A stretch of DNA of 64,000 nt, taken from assembly GCA_951799445.1 (NCBI GenBank), contig OX637292.1, positions 14,263,296-14,327,295 on the forward strand, given 5' to 3'. This document shows, piece after piece, positions 1-11,195 of this stretch (position 1 is its first letter; each line of letters begins with the position of its first letter). This DNA comes from Pseudisothecium myosuroides. Its lineage: Eukaryota; Streptophyta; Bryopsida; Hypnales; Lembophyllaceae. The notes beneath the pieces are model-generated. The model made no database searches and was not told where the DNA came from. It saw only the letters and a list, made by a program, of their open reading frames with translations. The translations under genes were made by a program, and so were the position numbers.

Positions 1-22
1 CCCTTCGTCCTTTAAGGGTTAA
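1..22. mobile_element. Right end of a TTAA-flanked element
   Basis: The window opens with GTCCTTTAAGGG followed by TTAA at 19-22, matching the right ends of the TTAA family found throughout. The rest lies outside the window. Confidence 0.5.
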
Positions 23-1170
23 GCTTCTGAACATAATTAGGATAGTGACTTTGGGGACATGTATAGAATTCTGGAAAGATCACATAGGGTACAACCGAAG
101 AGTTAATTCTGTTTGAGTTTAAATTTTGTAACTTTTTTTGAATTTTGGATTCAATTTTAAAGTGGAAGGGTGTTGACCATTACAAGGGATACTGCAGTGC
201 GGTGCCTGGTGTTCAGGTTCGGCAAAAAATAAGTCAAAAAATGGATGCCGAATTTTTTTTGGAAATTCATCTTGCAGAAAAACAACTTTTCTGTATGGAC
301 AACAAAGGAATATTGCAGCATATTGGCTGAATATTCTTAGCTTTCAGCAGATAATTATTAAACCTGCCCTCCAGATATGCTAGGCAATTCCATTTCCCAT
401 CAAATTTCAGTGCTCATAGAAATTTAGATCTCACCACTTGCTATTAAGTCCAACTAACTGTATGAACAGATGAGTTGTTACTGGTAACGGTAGGAAATGG
501 GATCAAGTCCTTAACAGTGTAAGTAAAAAGGGGAGTCATAGTGGATCCAATGAACTCACGGAACTTTTGTCTTCACCATTTTGATTGGAGAGAGTTCAGC
601 AAGTTCGCTGAACCGGAGTCCTACTACCGTGGACATAGATCGAATCGGCATTGATAGCTGCCAATGAAAGAATACTTTGGTTTGATTTCAGAGCAGTAGT
701 CCAGTGAGGTTCGAAAGAGAATTATGCATAATTATGCAACCGCATTGTGCTCTTCCGAATTTCATTTGGATCCGAGTTGTAGGACAGATTGTTTCCAACT
801 TTCGCTTCTATTCCATCGCAATTACTTCATCAAGGCTTTCTTCTCTGTGACTTGAATCTAATGAAAGGAGGGACAAAAAAACGCAGTTCACGACGTTAGT
901 TGAGAAAATTTGTGTGCTTGTGCTTGCAGACCTTGGACTGGACATATTATTTTGCAAAATTTTGGTCGCTTGAGGAGCACTAGAGCTGTTAACAAGGGTT
1001 TCAGACCTTCTGATACTTGCTCTGCAATTTGCAGGTTTTGTCACCAAATTTGTTACAAGGCATGTGCACCCATAATCATCACTGCCCCAAATGCAATACA
1101 CTCATTTGCACCATAAAGCAGCACTAAAATTATATTGATGATGCAGGATGCACACAATCGGCAGATGAGA
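23..1170. other. No gene recognised; low-copy AT-rich DNA
   Basis: Short open frames near 808-1101 on both strands have no recognisable motif or splice context. I see no diagnostic repeat ends here. Confidence 0.4.
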
Positions 1171-1400
1171 GCCTAACTTATTCATATCGTGTCCAAATAG
1201 TTCATGCTAAACTACTTTGCAATTCTCTCACTTGCCAATAAGATCTAAAAATGTATATTCTGTAATATTAAGTGTGCTCAAAGAGCCTAACTTATTCATG
1301 TGGTGTCCAAATAATTCATGCTAAACTGCTTTGGAATTCTCTCACTTGCCAATAAGATCTAAAAATATATATATTCTGTAATATTAAGTGTGCTCAGTTA
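1171..1400. repeat. 113-bp tandem duplication
   Basis: Two units, 1171-1283 and 1284-1400, both start GCCTAACTTATTCAT and run to AAGTGTGCTCA with few differences. A diverged single unit occurs near 22890-23000, so the unit belongs to a dispersed repeat. Confidence 0.8.
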
Positions 1401-1962
1401 CTAGTAGCATGCATTAAGCGTGCGCTTACCTCAACTCAATTATACTTCTTGTACAGTACAGTACAGTTCTGGAATGCGATTCTCAAATTTGCTCTTACAT
1501 GGGCCAGCTTTGACACTCCTGTGGGTGATGAAACAATCTTCTTGCACTAGTGGCATTGTGATGGCTTCTGTGAGATTCTCCTATGCCTATCAATGAATCA
1601 CGTCATTTAAGAGTTTTGCATCCCTCCACTCTGGAGATACTATCTTTTGTGATCAATATGAGACTGATAATTATGCTCTAATCCACTGCACTTCGTGATA
1701 AAATGGCTGAGGTAATTCTGAACTGAAAACCTTACCTGCCACTCTACAAACATTGTACCAATTGAAAAGCTCATGAAGTGAGTGACTGGCACTATGTCAG
1801 CAGAATGCCCAATTTTTGCAGTCAGTTCTCTACTCCGAAAGCTAGCTCTTCAATTTACACGTTATTTCTCTACATATGTCTGCCATTCCGAGAACCCACT
1901 TGGCTTTCTTAGAGCCACATACAGGCCCAATGACTACCGGTATCGTTGCAGCTATTCTATTA

Positions 1963-2535
1963 AGGTGGGTACCTCCAAAACCACAACTTTTTGCTGCTGT
2001 GAGTAGTTGCTATTATTAGAAAGGTCAATTTTTTATATTTTCTTGTTGACAAGTGGAAGGAGGTTCTAGGTTTTTTTTTTCATTTAATTTAGGTAGTACA
2101 AAAAGCGATAATCTCTGGAAGGATGAAGCTACTTACATCATTAGAAATGGATGAAACTTGCAATCTACAGATGAAATTTCATTTTATCATCCAAAATGAT
2201 GCACATTCATCCAAATTTGAGCGATCCTGTACCAAGATCTGGTAGCAAACACGTGATTTCATCCACTGAAAAGTAAGAATATTTTGCCAAAGATTCCATG
2301 GAAAAAAATTTTAATCGCTTTTGAGCGAAAAATCGCTCAAAAAACACACGCTGGTTCCAACGCACCAAAGAAGAAGACATTTGGATAACATCTGCAAATG
2401 TTATGAAGGATCAAAGTTTTTTTGGTAGAGGTTCTAAAATCGGGTTTTTCACACAAGTACAGTACATATTGATTTTGGAGATGTACGTAGAGTGATGATT
2501 TTAGTTTTTGGGTAGTGGCACATTTTGGGGGGCCC
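1963..2535. mobile_element. TA-flanked AGGTGGGTA-type MITE, interrupted
   Basis: It starts TA then AGGTGGGTACC and follows the family seen complete at 52002-52296. The right end is eroded. A second repeat of the GGATGAA/TTCATCC type is inserted at about 2077-2355, between two copies of GGTTC. Confidence 0.55.
2077..2355. mobile_element. GGATGAA/TTCATCC-type repeat (X family)
   Basis: About 280 bp containing paired GGATGAA and TTCATCC motifs and a run ending in CGCTTTTGAGCG. Related copies lie at 5700-6075, 15525-15780, 18050-18300, 29355-29600, 32340-32560, 44010-44260 and, inverted, 58285-58545. Confidence 0.5.
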
Positions 2536-3164
2536 TCTGTAGTAGTTTACTCAACCTTCTCAAATTGCAGGTTCCTCATATTTCTTATGTTGTGTGTTAT
2601 TTTGAATACATTTGAAGAATTGGTTTAGAGTGATGTGAAAGTGCATTTAAAAGTCTTCTAAAAAGCAAAACTATTAAAGAAGGTTGAGTGTGAGAGCATT
2701 TGATGAAAAAATTCTGCAATGCTTGTTAGACTTAGTCCAACTTTATAAAAGTATTAGAAAAAATTGGAACTTTGCTTCTAGGCAAAAGGTCTTTGATTTG
2801 GAGAGCATTACTATTAGTCTTTAAATTTCTAGGAAAAAAGTCTATCACTAAGTTTGAAACTATAATGGTTCTTACATTCATATAAAAAACATCTCTAGCC
2901 TATACATCAAGTTCTTTTTTAGAATCTTGCTTAGAATTTGAAGGAAAGGATACAATTCAATTGCCTAATGAATTGCAATGATGAAGTAAATATTCCTTCT
3001 AATCATATTACCAAAGATAAATATATCCACCCGATAGTAATGCCCAAAATGAAAATCTCCCTCAATTCTATAGTTGAATAATTTTATATTTTTCATCCTT
3101 TTCTAACTATTCTGGAGTCTCTAAGTCCAAAAGTGAATTTTAATTTTCTTTATTTTGTTCATAT

Positions 3165-3295
3165 CACTAGTAGAAAATAGAATAGAAATGACTTGTGCAC
3201 AATGAATGTAACAATCATTTTTTAGTCATTGTTGTCTTTAAATGAGTGCTATAGTCATTGTAGACGAGTCATTTATACCCATGTTTCTACTAGTG
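3165..3295. mobile_element. CACTA-like MITE, 131 bp
   Basis: The ends are CACTAGTAGAAA and its complement, the canonical CACTA terminus of plants. Similarity between the two arms continues for about 45 bp. Flanking triplets are TAT and TGT, a 3-bp duplication with one mismatch. It has no coding capacity. Confidence 0.7.
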
Positions 3296-3439
3296 TGTGG
3301 TGGAATATTACAAGTTGTTGAATTCCATCCAACTTGAAAATTTGGATGTGTGCAACAACTCTAGGTGTGCAAATTGGTGTGATGAATAGCATGAGTCCTC
3401 TACTAGCAATTTTTTGATTCTAGACCAAAGGGGAGAAAC

Positions 3440-4513
3440 TTAACCCTGAAGTTCCTTCATTATATTTTTGCCAAAAACACTCTAAAACTGTCATTTCTAG
3501 TAAAAGTACCAAATTTTAGAAAAAAAACATTTTAGGACATTTATTACCTCAAGATCTTGTAGTACACTAGTTTGAAAAGATGTGGAAAAAAATTCAAAAA
3601 TTTTCACCAGGTGGATTGCAAGATATTAGCGTTTGAATAGACAAAAATCCTTTTTTGGACCCTTCAAAAAATCGGGCAGTTGTACTTCACAAGGTCACAT
3701 TCATATGAAAAAATGTTCAAAATGGTGGTGCTTCTATGGATTCTTTCTTCAAGTCAAGTTGGCTACATGTTTGAAAAGTTTCAAATCATTTGGAATTGTA
3801 CAACATATAGGGGAAAAATAGTAAGTAGAAAGAAGTAGAGACTAGAGAATGAATGGGCAATTTCATTAAAATGGCGGTATTCCGTGTGCCACTTTGATGG
3901 TGTGCCATTTTCACTATCTAGGATTGGTATAGATTTCAAAACGGGTGTTTTGAACTGTAAACAAGCCATTTTAAAGGAATATCGCCATTTTAATGAAATT
4001 GGTCATATGATTTAAAATACAAAATTGTTAAGAGTTTAGTTACGGAATTGAAAAATGCCAATCCCAATGGTTGTAATGTTGTATTATACAATCTACATTC
4101 TATAATTTTATTTTTTTCCAAAAAAATTGAAAATTGAGTGAAATAAACAACTTCAAAGTTTATTTTAGAGTAGAGAATCCATAATTGCCTACAAACTAAA
4201 ACTCCTCATAACTTTTGACTCATTGATCAAAATGGAATGATTCAAAGTTTTCCACGTTTATATAAATCTTAAAAACCAATTTCAAATTTGAATTTTTTAT
4301 GTCTGTCCAAATTGCCCAATTAAGAAAAAAAAGTTACATATCATACAATAACTTTTGAACCATGTAGTCAAAAGTTACAAAAATTGTTGGGCCTTAAAGA
4401 AAAAACTCATCCCCATGTTGTGTGAAAATTTCAAAGGAAAAAAATAAAAATTCCATTTGTAATGAGCTGCCCAAAATTGCCAAAATAACACAACTTGGTC
4501 CTTTAGGAATTAA
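3440..4513. mobile_element. TTAA-flanked element with nested MITE
   Basis: TTAA lies at both ends, with left end CCCTGAAGTTCC and right end GGTCCTTTAGG. The body matches 45116-46038 and the reverse complement of 14174-15123. It is interrupted by a 143-bp hairpin MITE at 3859-4001. No coding capacity. Confidence 0.7.
3859..4001. mobile_element. Hairpin MITE (W family), 143 bp
   Basis: Terminal arms CAATTTCATTAAAATGGCGG and the near-perfect complement give about 26 bp of terminal inverted repeat. It lies inside the TTAA element at 3440-4513. A larger relative is at 63683-63923. Confidence 0.75.
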
Positions 4514-4754
4514 TTTTACATCAACAAAAGCTAAATGTGAGGAGATTCAAGTAGGGCCTACTTAAAAAGTGAATGAGTTCTAGAGGAACATAGCCGCCTT
4601 CTGTAGAGCAACTCTAGTTCCTAGTTGCTCAAATTGCAACCTTGCAACTTGATTGAACTCTGCGGTGCAAGGCAACATTTTGGACGTAATAGAATTATCA
4701 TAAGTATGTAGAGTAGGGTCCCAATCAAAATGGCGTTTTCGAAATCACAGTGAA

Positions 4755-5265
4755 GGAAATTTCAGTGTTGCCAACTTTGACAGCCTCCCGAGGGCTCAAA
4801 AATTGATCTTTGACTATGAAATTTTTACCATAGCATTATCTTTAAGTTAATTGTATGTGTACCAAATTTCAAGGCCAGATTATTTACACAAAAAAAGATA
4901 TTCAAAATCTCCCAACATGTGCAGCCGGGAATTTTTTTTCACAACTGTCAACTTTGACACCCTCCTAAGGACTGAATTTTCTTTTTTTTCTATGAAATTT
5001 TTGGCATAGGACCATCTATATGTTAATTACATGTGTGAAAAATTTCAAGTCCAAAAGACCCCCACAAAAATAGATATTCAAAATCTCCCAACATGTGTAG
5101 TTGTGAGAAACAATTTCACTACTACCAACCTTGACAATATCCCAAGGGTTGAAAAATTGTTTATTTACCATGAAATTTTTATGTGAATAACATGTGTGCC
5201 AAATTTCAAATTCAAAAGAATCACACAAAAAAATATATGCTAATTCTACCGACATGTGAGAGATA
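4755..5265. repeat. ~177-bp tandem repeat, three units
   Basis: Three diverged units carry the landmark CAACTTTGACA-xx-CTCC near 4771, 4948 and 5124 (spacings 177 and 176 bp). Each continues with a CATGAAATTTTT-like stretch, and the first two end with CTCCCAACATGTG. Non-coding. Confidence 0.75.
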
Positions 5266-5699
5266 GGATCATTTACTTCCTCAAGATTTATGGTTAATAC
5301 TTAAATACCATTAGATGCATGGGAAAGTGCATATGGGTTGTTTATATAGGATTTTCATGACTGGCTATACTCTATAAATGGTTGTGTTATTTTAGGGCAA
5401 AAAACTTCAAAACTTTATAGAAATTACAATTTTAATTGAAAAATTATAGTTCCACTTGGTTTTGATCTGGGAAATAAGCACACACCTCCAAATAACTATG
5501 GGCCCCTCTAGGAGTTGGCCCCAAGATATTGAGATTGTTGGTTTGCATGGTAGTAGGCTTGTCTACTTTGTGGATACCCACTATTTTCACTATAATTTTC
5601 TCTTTGCACCTTGAATCTTGAACTTAAAAGATTTTGAACTTGAGCATGATGTATCATCCAAGACTTTCTTTGATAAAGATTTTTTTTGGTAAAAAACAA

Positions 5700-6075
5700 T
5701 AGATTCTTACTTTTTCAATAAATGATATCATTTCATCAAAATTTCAAAATGGCATCATTTTTTGGATTAATATACACACTTTAGAATGAAAAATGAATTT
5801 TCATCAATAATTTGGACTATTCATTTCTCCCCCCTTAAAATGAAATAATAGCCTCGAGTTTTTTTTGAATTTCATTTGTTTTGGACATTGCAAAAAGCAA
5901 TCTTCACTAAAGTCATAAAGCTCTTCTAACATTTATAGACATAGAAAAAACATGAAAAATATAGATGATGTACATTCATTCATTTCAAATGTGCATACAT
6001 TCATCCAAAACAAAGTGATACTCTCCAAAGATGTTGTAGCAATTTACGGATTTTTTCCATTTCAAAAGGGGAAAA
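5700..6075. mobile_element. Diverged X-family repeat
   Basis: Contains repeated TTCATCC/TCATTCAT motifs and GCAAAAAGCAATCTTCACT, shared with 2077-2355 and 32340-32560. The ends are not clear. Confidence 0.4.
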
Positions 6076-6222
6076 ATCTATAGCCAACATATTTGAAAAC
6101 ATCGGAAAAAATTAAGTGAAAAAAATCTATAAAATTTCTATTTGGAATAGAGAATAGAAAAAAATCCAAACTCGTCTCTTGAAAAACCAATTGAATATGG
6201 GAATTGAGAGCATGCGCACTTG

Positions 6223-6268
6223 CCTTGCAAATTGGATGACTTGTTAAGAAGTCATCCAATTTGCAAGG
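6223..6268. repeat. Perfect 20-bp inverted repeat with 6-nt loop
   Basis: Arms 6223-6242 (CCTTGCAAATTGGATGACTT) and 6249-6268 are exact reverse complements around GTTAAG. No surrounding longer terminal repeats explain it. Confidence 0.85.
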
Positions 6269-6599
6269 AGAGTAGGCACCTCCCGATCTGGAAACAAGGT
6301 TGGTTTCTCAAGCCTGTTAGATAGCTTGCAAAAACAACACTTGGTTGACTAGTGGCTGATTAACCAGTACATCACCTAGCTTCTTTATCATTCTCTTTTC
6401 AGGTTGGTTTCCCAGCTCGATGGTGATGCCCTAAAGGAAAATAGCTTATAAAACTCAAAAAATATCCCGAACATTCTTATACACATCCCTTTTGATCAAT
6501 AAATTGCTCCAAAAATGTACTTGAGAACCCAGCCCCCCGGCATCATCCTTTTGCTATTGTTGAGTGGAGCATTGAAGTATGAAAGAATAGAGCCAAGTA

Positions 6600-7356
6600 A
6601 GTGAAAGGAGATCCCGTGAGTAAGGGCCAACTTACATGTGAGCCTAGTGGGCAGAAAAAGCAACTAAAAGACAAGAACAGTTCTATCGATTATTAGTAAG
6701 TGGGGAAGTAGGAGAGAGAATTCCACCAATATGAGTGTAAGGTAGGAGACTGTAAATGCGACCCTCTCCTTCAAACCATCCCTATATTTAGCTGTAGAAC
6801 AGATTGAAAGTGATCCTTAAATGGACCACTTTTGCTATTGAATGAATCAAGAAAAAATTATTTTTTTATTGTGAGAGCCAATCATTGGCCTTGATTTTCT
6901 GAAATCACTTTCAAAATTGCAAGGGGACGGATTTTGGGAGACCTAGTGTCACAAATAGGTACCTACTACTGAAATCTTTGAAAATTCATAACTAATTCAA
7001 AAATGCCTTAAAAAATATGAAACCACTTGTGTTACGATCCGCATCTATTTTTCTCTCTCTGAAAAATGAGCTAAAATTTTTTTGGTTCATGTGCACCTAC
7101 GAAAAAGGCGGACCAGCCCTTAAAGGGTCGCTTTTTTAGCCTACTACCTTATAGGGGCAGCTTACATGTGAGCCTGGTGGGCAAAGAAAGCAGCTAAAAG
7201 ACAAAAATAGTGCCATCGATGATCTGTAAGCGTGGAAGTAGGAGAGTGAGTTCCACCGATATCATTATATTGCGCATTGTAGAAGGAGCATAAAAGTGCT
7301 TTCTATATTTCGGCATTGTTGACTCCTCCCACCCACCGATACATGTAAGGAGGCCC
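6600..7356. repeat. Duplicated block with ACTTACATGTGAGCC landmark
   Basis: The segment near 6629-6730 recurs at about 7150-7260, both carrying CTTACATGTGAGCCT and a following CTAAAAGACAA. The tail GAAGGAGCATAAAA near 7286 recurs at 7782, on the other side of the Tourist-like insertion. The intervening ~6880-7150 resembles the AGGTA-type family without clear ends. No gene seen. Confidence 0.45.
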
Positions 7357-7359
7357 TTA

Positions 7360-7768
7360 GAGCATCACCACGGCTGCTCTTCAAGTGGCACGGACACGGG
7401 CACTTGGAGTGTCAGAGCTCCGCAGTAACCCCACGGCAGGCACGTCAATCAATGAAAGTTGACCGGCTACGCGAGAAATTCGTGAGGGCCTTGGCAAATA
7501 CTGGACCTTGGGCGTGCCGTGCTATTTTGTCCTCTTATCCTTTGATTCATGTTTCAAGGTTGTGTCAGAACATTAAACGATACTGAGAGGCGCTTGACGA
7601 GGACGGGGAGGCGGATTTTCTCGAGAGACGTGCTTGACGAGGCTCCATCTTGTTCGAGCGTGGGGCAACTTGCCAACCCAAGAGCTGGCCACTTCTTCAA
7701 CCCACGCCATACCCTACAATATTGTGACTTGGCGCCCCTTGTTTGAGGAGTACGGCATGGGGATGCCC
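7360..7768. mobile_element. Tourist-like (PIF/Harbinger) MITE, GC-rich
   Basis: The 409-bp element starts GAGCATCACCACGGC and ends with the complement of GGGCATCCCCATGCC. It is flanked by TTA at 7357-7359 and 7769-7771. A TWA duplication with a G-GCATC end is the signature of Tourist-type MITEs. It is far richer in G+C than its surroundings. Two short overlapping open frames inside it are not convincing as genes. Confidence 0.72.
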
Positions 7769-8275
7769 TTAGACACTATAGAAGGAGCATAAAAATGTTT
7801 TCTAAATTTTGGCATTGTTGACCGCACCCACCCACCGATACATGTAAGTTGGCTCTAATGAGCGGCCCACGCTGCCCTCAGCCAACTTTCAGCAGGGCAT
7901 GTGTGTTTCTCGCATTGTAATTATGTGTATGTGGACAAATGTAAGAGCGGCCGGGGGCAACATCAATTCCAAGTTGCACATGGTTTTTTGTTTGGGCTTG
8001 TGTGCGATATCAACGACAGATCTGGGTACCACGCTGATGATCGAGTGCGTGGGTCAACCCTGGTTCAAAACCCAAACGCACGGCCCGCAATGTAGGCATT
8101 TTGACATTTGAATTCAAAAGGTCAACTGGTGGAGGCACCGAGGCACCACCAAAGGCAGAACAAAAAATCAGCAGAGTTGACCATTAGAGTTTGGCTCTGT
8201 GAAATCTCAATGGTTGGGCCACGTCCACACAACAGCAATAATGTGTGGCATGCTGTCAGACGTAATTCTACCAAT

Positions 8276-8403
8276 AGCAGTTTTTTTTTTAAGGGGGGTG
8301 TATTTTGACACAAATGAAATGAGATTTTATTGCCAATGATAAAGTACAACACAACCAGCCAAGAAGTTGTTGGTTTTTTGACACAAATGAAAGGAATTTC
8401 ATT
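8276..8403 (-). mobile_element. Two LINE-like 3' tails in tandem
   Basis: T-run followed by GACACAAATGAAATGAGATT near 8307 and T-run followed by GACACAAATGAAAGGAATTT near 8372. Read on the minus strand, both are sequence ending in a poly(A) tail, typical of 5'-truncated LINE insertions. Target duplications are not clear. Confidence 0.4.
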
Positions 8404-8784
8404 GAAGGGGGGTAACCTTGGAATGCCGGACTGGAAATTAGCCTTTGGGGTACGCTGTGCATGATTTGCTTAAAAAACAACCAAGAGCACTCATTGGAGG
8501 TCAAACTATTGACTGTGTAAGACCTCAATCCCCCTTTTTGCATGAAATTCCAAGAAATGAACATTTGTATTTTTGTCTCACATAGAAGAAATTTATGTCA
8601 TCTATCTAACACTTCTAGGCTGATGCGCTGTTATAGGGTTAAAATACAACAACCTACCCAGATGAACACAACTTGGGGAGCTAAAGAGTACAAGACCGGA
8701 TGTCACCCAAAGCAAAATAAAACTACAACCATTGTTGTTGCCGTGAGCCGATACCCCATGCGACAACACAACCACAACTTACTA

Positions 8785-9020
8785 CGGTAGAACCTCTCTT
8801 AATGCATACTCTGTTGGTGCATAATATGCACTAAGAGAGATTGTACTTTGAAGCCTTTATTGTTGAACAATGGTTGGAGGCCTTGTAGTTAGAAACCATG
8901 TGGTTGAAGGCCCTGTAGTTAGAAGCCACGTTAGGCAGTGAACATTACTGCACCTCTCCAAATGCATAAACCTCTCTTAGTGCATAGTCCCAACACTATG
9001 CACTAAGTGCGGTTCTACTA
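8785..9020. mobile_element. Emigrant/pogo-like MITE
   Basis: The ends are CGGTAGAACCTCTCTTAATG and the complement of TAGTAGAACCGCACTTAGTG, each bordered by TA. The GTA(A/G)AACCTCT end and TA duplication match the Emigrant/Lemi1 pogo-like MITEs of flowering plants. Length 236 bp. The interior contains duplicated GTAGTTAGAA motifs. Confidence 0.65.
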
Positions 9021-9242
9021 TAGTGGACTTGGTACTAACCAAAGTGGAGGACAAGAGCAACAAGGATCCACTTGGGTTTGCCATTGATGAAGGTAAAAAT
9101 ATCCCAATGAGGCACCATTTGTCAATAAAGGATTTGGAAAGCAGTTTTAGGGGAGATCACCGGGGTTCTTCACTTTAAGCACTACGATGCTGGCCCCCAG
9201 TCATTTACAAAACATCCCTGATTACATCCCCATAATGCACCT

Positions 9243-10042
9243 TTAACCCCTAAATGCCCAAGCCTTTTCAAGAGTGTTTTGACTATGAAAAAAGAGCATG
9301 GGCTTATAGTTAACCCCAATGAAGCAAATTGTATTTTTTTCAAAATCTAACCGTATAGATGTTTGAAGAGCTTGATTATTAGTATGCATACCAATTTTGA
9401 GTGCGAAATTGCATAGGAGTTGTGAGATTATAACAAGAGAAATGTATGCTTTCTATTTTTAGTATGCTGCCATGTTTTAGAAATTTGCATATAAAAGTTT
9501 TTTGAGATGGGAAGTGACATGAATGACAACAAATAATGTTAGCACACTAAAATGCACTTTCAAAAAACTTAATTTCACATGAAAAGCTATCAAACTTATT
9601 ACACAATCCACCTTGCAATTGGTGAAATGCAATTTTTTTTATAAGTATAAATTGCAAATAACTCCAAATCAACACTTGCATGTTTAAATTTTCAATGGTG
9701 AAAATCATGAAAACAATTTACTCTTTCCATTGGGACCATTTTCAAAGCAAATGGGTAAGTACAAGTTTTTAGATCTCAAATCAAGTGAAATTGGCAAAAG
9801 TTGGGAAATGAAGTAAAATTAGGAAATTTTACTCTTCCACTTTGGGACATATATGGCTTTGAAGACCTCTCAAAAATCAAATATTTACCTTTTGCAGTGA
9901 AAAATGAAAGTTTTCAATAGTTAACCCTAAAAACTGCCCGAAAAAAATTTTAAAACGGTCAAACGAATTTAACTGCCCATACCAAAATGAGCCTGAAATT
10001 TCAGCTCGACCATATATGGTCGCTGAGGCAGTTAAGGGTTAA
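9243..10042. mobile_element. TTAA-flanked element
   Basis: TTAA lies at 9243-9246 and 10039-10042. The left end is CCCCTAAATGCCCAAGCC and the right end is the complement of CCCTTAACTGCC. It is about 800 bp and has no coding capacity. Its left end matches 34604-35236 and 62724-63367. Confidence 0.65.
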
Positions 10043-10063
10043 TAGTGCCATGCACTTCTAATA

Positions 10064-10282
10064 GTGTCAGGCACGATATTTTTGGTAAGCCCCTTGAGCT
10101 TAACGCAGCAGCACTCCCCACCACAACGGGAGGCCCTCATGGTGGAGCATCCCACTAAGGTAGAACTACCCATTCCAGATCACGAAGCCATGGTGAACAT
10201 GTACGACGCGCTATTTCAGATCAGGAAGGATGCCCAAGTGTGGAATGTGTATTTTTCTCCTTTTCAAGCTTGGGACAATTAA
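10064..10282 (+). pseudogene. Possible coding remnant, unknown
   Basis: A 72-codon frame, of which about 60 codons have balanced, protein-like composition (charged, Pro and aromatic residues mixed). It stands out from the AT-rich frames around it. There is no recognisable domain. The first codon is not ATG, so it may be an exon or captured gene fragment. I cannot name it. Confidence 0.2.
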
Positions 10283-10699
10283 GATCATGCCACATGTCCC
10301 AAAGTGTGCAAGAAGTAGTGAGCAAGATAGTAGGAAGTAGTGAATAGGAAAGTAGTTCGACTATGATCGGAATTGGAAGACTCTAGAAAGTGGCAATGGG
10401 TTTGGAGCACTTTTTGGCTCCCAAAATTCATAGTAATTTCAATTTTGACAATAAAATTACGAAAAATTCACAATCCTAATATTTCTTATCTCTCTACATG
10501 AGAAAAATTTCCATTGCCTCAAGCTGCTCCTCATCTGTTCTGAAATTGCTTATTTGATCAGGTATAGGTGGTCCTACCTTATACACCCTGCCCTAAGATT
10601 AATCAAGGCCTGAGGCCATGCCAAATTCTGTGCATGGGTTCAAAGGTGCCTTCACCAAGTATAATTGAACCCAGCATCATTCCTCTAATCTATTCGTGC

Positions 10700-10839
10700 C
10701 AACGGGTTTTTTTCTGGCGATTTATCGCCAGATTGTCAGTGTTGTAAGCCACTGCGCTTGGTTCCCTCCCAAAATTCACCTTTGGTGGGAGGGCACGCAG
10801 GGCTTTACTGTAGAGCTATAGTTCAAAAAAAACCCGTTG
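10700..10839. mobile_element. 140-bp MITE with CAACGGGTTTTTTT ends
   Basis: Fourteen-base exact terminal inverted repeats (CAACGGGTTTTTTT). The interior has the palindrome TGGCGATTTATCGCCA. I could not settle the target duplication. Confidence 0.6.
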
Positions 10840-10860
10840 ATTCATGCGTCCACCATTTGA

Positions 10861-11168
10861 ATGACCATCAAGATCATACAGACTTTGTTGAACCTTCTTG
10901 GAATTCTTTCTGAAAAAATTCTAAAATTGCTTGCTTCACCAGGTGAGCATTCTCTAAGTCTCTACCGGCCATTCGTGTCGGGAGAAGTGATGAGGGTGTT
11001 TGTGATGTGGATACCAATGTTGTGCGGGTATTTACTAAATCAAAAATGGAATGGTCAGCTCTTGTTGATTATAAATATCCGGTTGACAACAATTGCATGT
11101 CAAAATGAACCACAAGCTTGATTTAATTTTTAGTAAGAGCCTTTCAATATCCACACAACACTTGTGGA
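10861..11168. other. No gene recognised
   Basis: One 86-codon frame spans much of this stretch but lacks motif or splice support. Confidence 0.35.
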
Positions 11169-11195
11169 TAAGGGAGGCAACCCATTTCTGACCAC

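Noticed and set aside
9243..10042. PIF/Harbinger assignment of the TTAA family from the TTA/TAA borders
   Set aside because: Unoccupied sites at 17284-17287 and in T2/T3 show the duplicated unit is the four bases TTAA, and the ends are CCC and not GG-GCATC-like.
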